DNA of 64,000 nucleotides from Thalassococcus halodurans. GTDB lineage: Bacteria > Pseudomonadota > Alphaproteobacteria > Rhodobacterales > Rhodobacteraceae. Each line of letters opens with the position of its first letter. Within the stretch, counting starts at the first letter, position 1. The notes under the pieces are model-generated. The model searched no databases. It saw nothing but the letters and a program-made list of their open reading frames with translations, and had not been told where the DNA came from. Positions 37,174-44,860 of the stretch are shown here, piece after piece. The translations under genes and the position numbers were made by a program. The stretch lies in the NCBI RefSeq assembly GCF_900108225.1, contig NZ_FNUZ01000007.1, positions 124,001 through 188,000 of the forward strand, written 5' to 3'.

Positions 37174-38898
37174 ATGACAGACCGCGCCGTCAGGCGCCCC
37201 GCATCGGCGGCGCGGTCTTTCTGGGGCGCGCTGCCCCTACTAACCCTGATCATCATGATCGGCCCCGTTCTGGCGGGGCTTTTGGGCACTGTGCTGCCTG
37301 CCTTCGGCTATCTACCCGCCGCGGGTCTGGGCGCATTTTCAATCACCCCCTTCACCGACCTTTTTGCATGGAACGGCATCTGGGCAGCCACGCGCCTGTC
37401 GGTCATCACGGGCTTTGCCGCAACCTTTTTGTCCTTGGCTATCGTCACGCTTCTGATGGCCGGTTGGTCCGGCACCCGCGCCTTTCGTTGGTTGGAAACA
37501 CTGCTCTCCCCGCTTCTGTCCGTCCCCCACGCCGCAACCGCCTTTGGCATCGCCTTCCTGATCGCCCCCTCGGGCTGGATCGCCCGCATGATTTCGCCTT
37601 GGCTAACCGGTTGGGAACGCCCACCTGACGTGCTGATCACCCAAGACCCTTTGGGCATCGCGCTGACCTTGGGCCTTGTGACCAAAGAGGTGCCGTTCCT
37701 GCTTCTCATGGCGCTGGCCGCCAAGGGCCAAAGCGCCAGCACACAACGGATGCGCGTCGCGCAGTCGCTGGGATACGGACGCGTCAGCGGATGGCTGAAA
37801 TCGGTCTTTCCGGTGATCTACGCCCAGATCCGCCTGCCGGTGCTGGTCGTGCTGGCCTACTCCATGTCGGTCGTCGACGTCGCCATGATCCTCGGCCCCA
37901 CAACGCCGCCACCGCTATCGGTTCAGGTGGTGAAATGGATGTCCGATCCCGACCTATCCAAACGCCTGATCGCCAGCGCCGCAGCGCTCTGGCAACTGGC
38001 GCTGGTGATCGCCGCGCTCGGGGTCTGGTGGATCGGCGAACGCATCACCGCCCGCTTGGGTCTGGCGTGGGTGGAACGCGGCACACGCAATCTGCACCTC
38101 GATAAAACAACGCGGCCCCTTGGCATCATCTTGGGCACACTCTCTGCGCTTTCGGTGCTGCTTGGCCTGCTCTGCCTTGGCGTCTGGAGCGTCGCTGGTT
38201 TCTGGGGCTACCCCGACGCGCTCCCCCAATCCCTGACCCCCAAAAACTGGGCCCGCCACTGGCCAGATATCAGCGATAGCCTGATCACCACCCTTCTGAT
38301 CGCAGCCCTATCCGTGGCCGTCGCCGTAACGCTGGTGATCGCCTGCCTTGAGGCCGAACACCGCACAGGGCGCAGCCTGTCACAAAAGGCCCTCTGGCTG
38401 ATCTATGCGCCTCTGCTGATCCCACAGATCGCCTTCTTGCCGGGCGTGCAAACGGGGCTGTTGATGACAGGCGCGACCTCGGGTCTCTGGCCCGTAACAT
38501 TGATGCATGTGGTCTTTGTCCTGCCTTACGTGTTCCTGTCCCTTACCGACCCATGGCGCAACTGGGACCCGCGCATCGACACCATCGCCCGCAGTCTCGG
38601 CACCTCGCCCACGCGCGTCCTGTTCACACTCCGCTTGCCCATGCTCCTCCGCCCCATCCTGACCGCCGCCGCCGTCGGCTTTGCCGTCAGCGTCGGTCAA
38701 TACCTGCCCACCCTTCTGGCAGGTGGCGGTAGAGTTGCAACACTGACGACCGAAGCCGTCGCGCTCAGCTCGGGCGGCGACCGCCGCGCGATCGGCGCAT
38801 TCGGTGTCATGCAAACTTTGGCCGTCATCGCCCCCTTTGCCATCGCAACGCTTCTGCCCTACTGGATGTGGCGGAACAGAAAGGGGCTTCATGGATAA
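37174..38898 (+). CDS. ABC transporter permease, YnjC-like (fused double permease)
   Basis: 574 residues containing two tandem permease domains, each with an EAA-type loop (RVAQSLGYGRVSGWLKSVFPVI near 193; TIARSLGTSPTRVLFTLRLPML near 470). Such a fusion is typical of YnjC and ThiP. About twelve hydrophobic segments. The last eight bases overlap the ATPase gene. Confidence 0.88.
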   Translation: MTDRAVRRPASAARSFWGALPLLTLIIMIGPVLAGLLGTVLPAFGYLPAAGLGAFSITPFTDLFAWNGIWAATRLSVITGFAATFLSLAIVTLLMAGWSGTRAFRWLETLLSPLLSVPHAATAFGIAFLIAPSGWIARMISPWLTGWERPPDVLITQDPLGIALTLGLVTKEVPFLLLMALAAKGQSASTQRMRVAQSLGYGRVSGWLKSVFPVIYAQIRLPVLVVLAYSMSVVDVAMILGPTTPPPLSVQVVKWMSDPDLSKRLIASAAALWQLALVIAALGVWWIGERITARLGLAWVERGTRNLHLDKTTRPLGIILGTLSALSVLLGLLCLGVWSVAGFWGYPDALPQSLTPKNWARHWPDISDSLITTLLIAALSVAVAVTLVIACLEAEHRTGRSLSQKALWLIYAPLLIPQIAFLPGVQTGLLMTGATSGLWPVTLMHVVFVLPYVFLSLTDPWRNWDPRIDTIARSLGTSPTRVLFTLRLPMLLRPILTAAAVGFAVSVGQYLPTLLAGGGRVATLTTEAVALSSGGDRRAIGAFGVMQTLAVIAPFAIATLLPYWMWRNRKGLHG

Positions 38899-39523
38899 CG
38901 GACTGCACCTGAAAGCCGTCGAAATCTGCCGGGGCGGACAGCCCCTGCTGCAAATCGATGCGCAGGTAGCCCCAGGCGAAATCCTGACGGTCATGGGCCC
39001 GTCGGGGTCCGGAAAATCGACGCTTCTGTCTTTCCTGACTGGCCACCTTGCCCCCGCTTTCGCGGCAACAGGACAGGTGGTCTTGGATGGCTCCGACGTC
39101 ACGGCCCAACCGCCAGAACACCGCAAAATCGGTATTCTCTTTCAGGACGACCTGCTCTTCCCCCACCTCAGTGTCGGCGCAAACCTTGCGTTCGGCCTGC
39201 GTGGCGGAACCAAGTCCGAGCGACAGAAGACCATTGAAACCGCGCTGAGCGACGTCGGGCTTAAAGGTTTTGAAACCCGCGACCCCGCAACACTTTCTGG
39301 CGGTCAAAAGGCACGTGTCGCGCTGATGCGGGTTCTCCTGTCCGACCCAAAGGCGCTGCTGCTAGACGAGGCCTTCTCAGGCCTCGACACAGACCGCCGC
39401 GCCCAGATCCGCGACCTGACCTTCGATCACGCGCGAAAGAAAAACTTGCCGGTCGTTATGGTGACCCACGATATCGACGATGCCAAAGCAGCGGGCGGGC
39501 GTGTGATCCAGTTGGGCCCATAG
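38891..39523 (+). CDS. ABC transporter ATP-binding protein, YnjD-like
   Basis: 210-residue ATPase from the ATG at 38891 (AAAGGGG upstream). Walker A GPSGSGKST near 37, Q-loop ILFQDDLLFPHL, signature LSGGQKARVAL near 135, Walker B ALLLDEAFSGLD near 155. Note Glu-Ala in place of Glu-Pro after Walker B. Completes the YnjBCD-type system. Confidence 0.9.
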   Translation: MDNGLHLKAVEICRGGQPLLQIDAQVAPGEILTVMGPSGSGKSTLLSFLTGHLAPAFAATGQVVLDGSDVTAQPPEHRKIGILFQDDLLFPHLSVGANLAFGLRGGTKSERQKTIETALSDVGLKGFETRDPATLSGGQKARVALMRVLLSDPKALLLDEAFSGLDTDRRAQIRDLTFDHARKKNLPVVMVTHDIDDAKAAGGRVIQLGP

Positions 39524-39551
39524 GGGCTTTGCCCCCTTGGCCTTCGGCCAA
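39523..39551 (+). terminator. Tandem short hairpins after the ynjD-like gene
   Basis: GGGGC-TTT-GCCCC at 39523-39535 and TTGGCC-TTC-GGCCAA at 39537-39551 follow the ATPase stop directly. No T-tract follows; instead comes CCCCCAAGGTATTTATGGAA, a phrase I associate with recurrent intergenic sequences in Rhodobacteraceae genomes (from memory, unverified). Terminator or repeat element. Confidence 0.45.
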
Positions 39552-39700
39552 TTCCCCCAAGGTATTTATGGAAAGAAAATACATCTGTTCTAGGCGCCAA
39601 ACCCGAGGACGCGGGCCGAAGGCCCAAGGACGAGATGGCCTGTGCGGCGCAGCCGCGCATTTGGATTGCGTTCCGCGCGAAAATAGGGACTGATCCCCAT

Positions 39701-40054
39701 ATGATCCGCGCCATTTGCATATTGCTGCTGTTCCAGCTTGCGGGCGAAAGCCTGTCGCGGGGCTTTGATCTGTTTGTTCCGGGTCCTGTGATCGGTCTGG
39801 CCGCGCTTTTCATCGCTCTGCTGATTTTCCCCAAACTGGCCGAGGTCATCCGCGTTGCCGCCAATGGCCTTTTGGCGCATCTGTCGCTGCTCTTTGTGCC
39901 TGCGGGCGTGGGCGTCATCGCGCATCTGGGCACGTTTGGCACCAACGGGATTGGCCTGATCGTGGCACTCATCGTCAGCACCGCGCTGGCCATTCTGGCC
40001 GCTGTGTTGACCTTCGTCCTTTTCGCGCGGCTCATGGGGCAACGCCATGAATGA
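39701..40054 (+). CDS. lrgA: CidA/LrgA family holin-like protein
   Basis: 117 residues from the ATG at 39701, four hydrophobic segments. Conserved GESLSRGFDLFVPGPVIGLAALF (~14-36) and SLLFVPAGVGVIAH (~64-77) motifs identify LrgA/CidA. Forms a membrane complex with LrgB; roles proposed for the family include control of lysis or transport of small organic acids. No LytSR regulator nearby. Confidence 0.88.
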   Translation: MIRAICILLLFQLAGESLSRGFDLFVPGPVIGLAALFIALLIFPKLAEVIRVAANGLLAHLSLLFVPAGVGVIAHLGTFGTNGIGLIVALIVSTALAILAAVLTFVLFARLMGQRHE

Positions 40055-40763
40055 CGCGGTTCTGCTCTGGTCCTATCTCGCGCAGGAGCCATTGCTGTGG
40101 CTGACCACGACGCTGGTCGCCTACACCATCTCGGACTGGGCGGCGGGCAAAGCCGGACGGCATGCGTTGGCCAATCCGGTTCTGATGGCGGTGATTCTGA
40201 TCGCCTTGGTTCTCTGGGTCACCAGCACACCCTATGCGACCTATTTCGAGGGCGCTCAGTTTGTGCATTTTATGTTGGGGCCGGCCACTGTCGCGCTGGC
40301 GCTACCGCTTTATGACAATCTGCCCAAGGTCAAAGCCGCCCTGGTCCCGATGATTGCCGCGCTGTTTGCCGGATCGCTCACCGCAATCATCACCGCCCTA
40401 GGCATTGCCAAAGCCATGGGCATCACCGGCGAAACGCTTATGTCGCTTGCCCCGAAATCGGCTACCGCCCCCGTGGCGCTTGGTGTATCCGAGGCCATTG
40501 GCGGGCAGCCTACGCTGACAGCAGTCTTGGTGATCCTGACCGGTATTTCCGGCGCGATCATTGCCACGCCCATGTTGAACGCTTTGAAAATCACCGACTG
40601 GCGCGCGCGGGGCTTTGCGGTTGGCGTCGCCGCCCACGGGATCGGGACGGCGCATGCCTTTCGTATCAATTCCACAGCAGGCGCATTCTCAGGGATCGGC
40701 ATGGGGCTGAACGCGGTGCTGACCGCCCTACTGGCCCCGCTGATCGCGCGCCTGTTTCTGTAG
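40047..40763 (+). CDS. lrgB: LrgB family membrane protein
   Basis: 238 residues, hydrophobic throughout. Family motifs: LGPATVALALPLYDNL (~79-94), LAPKSATAPVALGVSEAIGG (~136-155) and AHGIGTAHAFRINSTAGAFSG (~197-217). Overlaps lrgA by eight bases. Its stop lies three bases from the convergent end of the PQQ accessory operon. Confidence 0.92.
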   Translation: MNDAVLLWSYLAQEPLLWLTTTLVAYTISDWAAGKAGRHALANPVLMAVILIALVLWVTSTPYATYFEGAQFVHFMLGPATVALALPLYDNLPKVKAALVPMIAALFAGSLTAIITALGIAKAMGITGETLMSLAPKSATAPVALGVSEAIGGQPTLTAVLVILTGISGAIIATPMLNALKITDWRARGFAVGVAAHGIGTAHAFRINSTAGAFSGIGMGLNAVLTALLAPLIARLFL

Positions 40764-40766
40764 CGT

Positions 40767-41201
40767 TTACTCGATGTTGATATCCACCCGCTGGCTTTCA
40801 CCGTTCGAGCCCGGGATTTTCAGGAAATAACGACCCGGTTTGATCGCCAGAAACTCGATCTCCATCGTGCCTTCTTCGTCGAACTCCACGGATTCCAGAC
40901 CGAAGGGACGGATTTCCAGACCGTTCACCACGACCTCATTGATCCAGATCGCACGGAAAAAGCCCGAGCCTTCCAGCGCCAGTTCGCCGGAACCGTCCGC
41001 GTAAATCTCCAACTCGTACACCATGCCCGAATTCAGCGTGATCGGACCGTCCGCCAGCGGCTTGCCCAAGGCCAGAGTGATCCCCGGCATCTCGCCTTTG
41101 TTTGTGTTCGACAGAACGCCCGCAAAACCGAAATCATGCGCGGCCGCCATACCCGCCGCGCCCATCGCCAAAGCCGTCACAGCTGCAAAAATCTTCTTCA
41201 T
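40767..41201 (-). CDS. Exported cupredoxin-like protein lacking copper ligands, xox cluster
   Basis: 144 residues with a Sec signal peptide (cleavage near AAA-HD). The body is predicted all-beta, with a C-terminal strand-loop-strand IKPGRYFLKIPGSNGESQRV shaped like a cupredoxin ligand loop but with no Cys, Met or His. The only His lies at mature position 1 or 2. Residues 105-118 are acidic. It overlaps the ATPase gene by four bases and has a strong GGGAG ribosome site. Last gene of the accessory operon. Function unknown; a periplasmic partner of the ABC transporter or of quinoprotein electron transfer is plausible. Confidence 0.7.
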   Translation of the reverse strand: MKKIFAAVTALAMGAAGMAAAHDFGFAGVLSNTNKGEMPGITLALGKPLADGPITLNSGMVYELEIYADGSGELALEGSGFFRAIWINEVVVNGLEIRPFGLESVEFDEEGTMEIEFLAIKPGRYFLKIPGSNGESQRVDINIE

Positions 41202-41818
41202 GGTATCTCTCCCGTTTCTACCAAATGAGGCGCCAACACTGCTGGTTGACCGCGCAATTCCAGAATTCTGTCGGCCAGTCGCGTGGCCTCTTCCCGTGCA
41301 TGGGTCACAAACAAAACCGCAGGTCCGGTTTCCGCGATCAGCGTTTCGGTCAGGCCCAGCATGGTGTCTGCTGTTTCCGGGTCAAGCGACACGAAAGGCT
41401 CATCCATGATCAGAAAATCGGGCTGACCGGCAAAGGCACGCGCCAGTGCCAGACGACGTTGCTGGCCCAGCGAAGTCTGACCCGGAAACAGATGTGCCTT
41501 GTCGGCAATGCCCACCTTTTTCAGCATCCGCATGGCCGCGTTTTCGGACAGATCAGGGTGCACCAGCGTGACGTTCTGCAACACCGTCCGCCACGGCAGC
41601 AGTGTGGGTTCCTGAAACACGATGGCCATTTTATCGGGCCGCGCAACGGTGCCCTGATAATCGGGATCAATGCCGGCCACGATCCGCAACAGCGTCGATT
41701 TCCCCACACCCGAAGGCCCCAATATGGCGACCGTTTCGCCCTTGGGGATCTGGAACGCAACGCGCCCCAAAATCGGGGTATCGCCATAGGATTTCTGCTG
41801 GATGTCGACGCTGATCAT
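41198..41818 (-). CDS. ABC transporter ATP-binding protein, xox/PQQ cluster
   Basis: 206 residues from the ATG at 41818, overlapping the permease stop by four bases. Walker A GPSGVGKST near 38, Q-loop VFQEPTLLPW, Walker B FLIMDEPFVSLD near 141. The signature sequence is degenerate: TSLGQQRRLALARA rather than LSGGQ. SsuB/TauB-type subfamily. Energises the adjacent permease. Confidence 0.88.
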   Translation of the reverse strand: MISVDIQQKSYGDTPILGRVAFQIPKGETVAILGPSGVGKSTLLRIVAGIDPDYQGTVARPDKMAIVFQEPTLLPWRTVLQNVTLVHPDLSENAAMRMLKKVGIADKAHLFPGQTSLGQQRRLALARAFAGQPDFLIMDEPFVSLDPETADTMLGLTETLIAETGPAVLFVTHAREEATRLADRILELRGQPAVLAPHLVETGEIP

Positions 41819-42564
41819 GCGGCCCTCCAGCGGCGCACGCGCCGTTCCCATGGCTGAAGCAACAGCCATTCGACCGCCAACATCACAAAGATGAACGAAA
41901 ACGCATAAACCAGCACCATCGCCACATCAAACAGTTGGAAATACAGATGGATTTGAAAGCCCACGCCAGACGAGCGGCCCAGAAATTCAACCACCAGAAC
42001 GATCTTCCAGATCACGGCCACCCCGTTGCGCGCAGCACCGGCGATAAAAGGGGCCATCTGCGGCAGGGTCACATGGCGCAGCTTGGTCCAGCGCGACATG
42101 CGATAGACCTGCGCCATGGCATCCAGATCACGCGAGGTCGCGCGCGCCCCTTCGCGGATCACCGTTGTCACGTTCGGAATTTTGTTCAACGTCACCGCCG
42201 CGATCGCGGCCGTTTCGTTCAGCCCGATCCACAGGTAGCACAGCACGATCAGGACCAGAGCAGGCAGGTTCAGGAACACCACCAACCACGGGTCCAGCCA
42301 GCGGTTGATCCGTTCGGACCGCCCCATGATCAGGCCAAGCGCAATCCCCACGCCCATAGCCAGTGCAAAGGCCCAGAGCACGCGGATCAGCGTTTGGAAC
42401 AGATGATATGGCAGCTCGCCCGACGCGACCTCTTGCAAAAAGGGGTCAATCAACGCCCAAGGCTGGGGAAGGACCGTGGGATCGCCGGAAATAGCGGCGG
42501 CCACGATCCAAAGACCCAATAGCGCAATCAGAGAAAACGCCGGAACAAGCCTGTTTTCAGTCAT
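41815..42564 (-). CDS. ABC transporter permease (SsuC/TauC type), xox/PQQ cluster
   Basis: 249 residues with six hydrophobic segments and an EAA loop near 150-185 (DLDAMAQVYRMSRWTKLRHVTLPQMAP). Nitrate/sulfonate/taurine-type inner-membrane permease. Position between the binding protein and ATPase, inside a quinoprotein accessory operon, suggests a substrate related to methanol dehydrogenase function rather than sulfonates (inference). Confidence 0.88.
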   Translation of the reverse strand: MTENRLVPAFSLIALLGLWIVAAAISGDPTVLPQPWALIDPFLQEVASGELPYHLFQTLIRVLWAFALAMGVGIALGLIMGRSERINRWLDPWLVVFLNLPALVLIVLCYLWIGLNETAAIAAVTLNKIPNVTTVIREGARATSRDLDAMAQVYRMSRWTKLRHVTLPQMAPFIAGAARNGVAVIWKIVLVVEFLGRSSGVGFQIHLYFQLFDVAMVLVYAFSFIFVMLAVEWLLLQPWERRVRRWRAA

Positions 42565-42573
42565 CCAGAGGGA

Positions 42574-43548
42574 TCATTCTACGGCTGCAAAAAGACCCTC
42601 GGGCACAGTGGACGCGCCACCGACCAGATCGGCACCACCCAGATCGAACATAACCTTCAGGAACGCTTCCGCGCCTTCGGCATCTACCGGACCACGCGCA
42701 GGCACACCGGCCAGCCAGTCATTCTTAAGCTGTTCGAACTGCGCGTCTGTCTTGGCGTTCATACGCGGTCGCACGGCCTCCCATGCGGCAGGGTCAGAGG
42801 CCAGCAAATCCTTGGCGTCGCGGCTTGCGTTATAGAACGCCTGCGCCAGACCCGGGTTCGCATCCAGATAGCTTTGCTTAAAGAAGTAGCCCAACAAAGG
42901 CGTATCCGTGTTCAGGCCCAGTTCTTTGGCAGCGGTCTGAACCGACATAACCTCTTTCATACCGGCGGCTTTCATCTTGGCAAGGAAGTGCCAGAAGTTG
43001 ATCGCGCCGTTCAGTTCGCCACCCAGACCGGATTTGAAAATCAGCGGCGGGGCACCAAACACCTGTTCGGTGTCTGCCTTCAGATCCATGCCGTATTCCT
43101 GCTGCGCATAGGCGCGCAGGATCAGCCAGCTTTTGTCCAAGGGACCACCGGCAATGCCGATCTTGCCGCCTGCCAGATCCTTCAGGCTGGTGGCAGTACT
43201 GTCCTTGGGCACCACGATACCGCCCACGGCCTTGGAGTACGGCACAACGACGTAATCCTTGCCATCGGCGTTCTGGCGCGCGACCCAGATCCAGTCGGCA
43301 ACGGCCATATCGGCTTCGTCGCCTTCCACGGCGACACGGGTCGCGCCGTTGTCTGCGTAGGGCATCACCTCGAGCTTGAAGCCGTGCTTTTCGTCCAGAC
43401 CGTTTTCGACAATCGTCGCCAGTTCCCAGTTGACCGTTCCGATCTTAAGAACCGCTGCACGAACTGTCGGCAGATCCTGCGCAAAGGCCGCGCCTGCCAT
43501 GGCCACAGCAACCGCCGTTGCGCCCAGTCTTGTCAGAAAATGTTTCAT
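42574..43548 (-). CDS. ABC transporter periplasmic binding protein (SsuA/NMT1 type), xox/PQQ cluster
   Basis: 324 residues with a Sec signal peptide (cleavage near AFA-QD); start at 43548 follows GGGAGG. Type II binding-protein fold of the NMT1/SsuA group: LKIGTVNWELATIVENGLDEKHGFKLEV, DEADMAVADWIWVARQNADG, SVQTAAKELG. Contains LAGGKIGIAGGPLDKSW, typical of this group. Directly downstream of the acidic PepSY-like gene. Ligand unknown; metal chelates, PQQ or small organics are candidates. Confidence 0.88.
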   Translation of the reverse strand: MKHFLTRLGATAVAVAMAGAAFAQDLPTVRAAVLKIGTVNWELATIVENGLDEKHGFKLEVMPYADNGATRVAVEGDEADMAVADWIWVARQNADGKDYVVVPYSKAVGGIVVPKDSTATSLKDLAGGKIGIAGGPLDKSWLILRAYAQQEYGMDLKADTEQVFGAPPLIFKSGLGGELNGAINFWHFLAKMKAAGMKEVMSVQTAAKELGLNTDTPLLGYFFKQSYLDANPGLAQAFYNASRDAKDLLASDPAAWEAVRPRMNAKTDAQFEQLKNDWLAGVPARGPVDAEGAEAFLKVMFDLGGADLVGGASTVPEGLFAAVE

Positions 43549-43587
43549 CACGTTTCCTCCCACGGGTGATGGTGCCTGCGCGTCAGG

Positions 43588-43848
43588 TTATTCCTGACGG
43601 CGGCTCACTTCATTCAGGTCCAGATCAAGCTTGATGTCCTGCTGACCACTGCCTGCACAAATGACATCATCCAGATCGTACCCGTCTTCTTCAACCTCGA
43701 TATCATCGGGGTCCATTTCGCACTGCTGTTCCGCCAGAAGCGCCATGATCTGTGCAACCACCTCTTCGGATGCTTCCTCTTCATGAGAGGCTGCAAAGAC
43801 CGGTGCCGCAAGTGTCAGGCACAGGGCGGATGTCATCAGTTTCTTCAT
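43588..43848 (-). CDS. Small exported, extremely acidic PepSY-like protein; candidate metal (lanthanide) binder
   Basis: 86 residues with a clear signal peptide (MKKLMTSALCLTLAAPVFA) and an AGGAG ribosome site. The mature ~66 residues contain 22 Asp/Glu and only three Lys/Arg. Predicted layout is one helix (residues 27-43) followed by beta strands (EVEEDGYDLDDVICAG; DIKLDLDLNE), resembling a single PepSY half-domain. Cys43 and Cys64 could form a disulfide. It lies between the beta-propeller and the ABC binding protein of the xox accessory operon. A PepSY protein that binds lanthanides (LanPepSY) is known from a methylotroph; relation to that protein is inferred from fold and context only. Confidence 0.7.
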   Translation of the reverse strand: MKKLMTSALCLTLAAPVFAASHEEEASEEVVAQIMALLAEQQCEMDPDDIEVEEDGYDLDDVICAGSGQQDIKLDLDLNEVSRRQE

Positions 43849-43870
43849 GTCTATAACTCCTGAAACGAAA

Positions 43871-44845
43871 TCAATTCGGCGTCACGACAACGCCCCAAGG
43901 CTGTTGTCCGACTTGTACAGATTTGATGGCCTTTTCCTTTTCAACATCGATAACAGTGATGTCGTTGGAATTGCCATTGGTCGTTAGTAGGTACTTCTGG
44001 TCAGGGGTGAACCCCAACTGCCAGACGCGCTGCCCCACAATGATGTAATCCTTCACCTCAAGCGTCGCGCCATCGACGACAGCGACACGGTTTGCAGGCC
44101 CCAGCGCGATGAAAATCTTGGATCCGTCCGCCGTCACTTTCAGGCCCACAGGCTGCAGCCATTCCGGCAAAACGCCCGGCACCTCAAAGCTGATCTTGCC
44201 CGCAACGGTCGGCGCGCCGGTGTCATCGATATCCATCACCGTGACCGTGCCGCCGATTTCAGACGTTACGAACAGACGCTTGCCGTCATCGGTGTATTGC
44301 GCATAGCGCGGGCGCTGATCGACCAGCACGTTGTGCTTGATCTTATAGTCTTCGGTCGAAATGAAATGCGCCATGTTGGTGGTTTCAGAGGTGTTCACCA
44401 CAAACTTGGTGTCCGGCGAAATGCCCATGCCTTCGGGTTCAACACCCACCGGCACCTCGGCCAGAATGGTACGCGTTTCCGTATCCGTCACGGTCACAAG
44501 GTTGTCGTCCTCGTTCGCGATATAGAGCGGGTTGCCGCTGGGATGCAGAACGAACAGCTCGGGGTCAGGACCAGACGGAAGGGTGTGGATTTCCTTATAC
44601 GTCTCGGTATCGAACACCCGCACAGTGTCGTCGTCCGATGCCGCAACATAAAGCTTTTTCCCATCGGGGCTGATGGTGATGCCGCGGGGGCGGTTGCCAG
44701 CATCAAACTCTGCCAGCACTTCCCAGGTGTCGGTGTCCACCACGGTGACCGTGTTGCCCTTTTCGTTCGACACGAACGCCTTGTTCGCCATGGCGGGCAT
44801 CGCCACCACGGATGCCAACGCCGCAGACAAAAACAACGATTTCAT
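43871..44845 (-). CDS. PQQ-dependent catabolism-associated YVTN beta-propeller protein
   Basis: 324 residues; start at 44845 behind TTGGAG. Signal peptide then a full set of YVTN-type repeats (GNTVTVVDTDTWEVLAEFDAG; DDTVRVFDTETYKEIHTLPSG; DNLVTVTDTETRTILAEVPVG), about seven blades. It fits the family found beside quinoprotein alcohol dehydrogenases (TIGR03866-like, from memory). Periplasmic; role unknown, possibly scaffold or chaperone. A second propeller gene lies at 47223-48161 on the opposite strand. Confidence 0.88.
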   Translation of the reverse strand: MKSLFLSAALASVVAMPAMANKAFVSNEKGNTVTVVDTDTWEVLAEFDAGNRPRGITISPDGKKLYVAASDDDTVRVFDTETYKEIHTLPSGPDPELFVLHPSGNPLYIANEDDNLVTVTDTETRTILAEVPVGVEPEGMGISPDTKFVVNTSETTNMAHFISTEDYKIKHNVLVDQRPRYAQYTDDGKRLFVTSEIGGTVTVMDIDDTGAPTVAGKISFEVPGVLPEWLQPVGLKVTADGSKIFIALGPANRVAVVDGATLEVKDYIIVGQRVWQLGFTPDQKYLLTTNGNSNDITVIDVEKEKAIKSVQVGQQPWGVVVTPN

Positions 44846-44860
44846 CACGGTAATCTCCAA

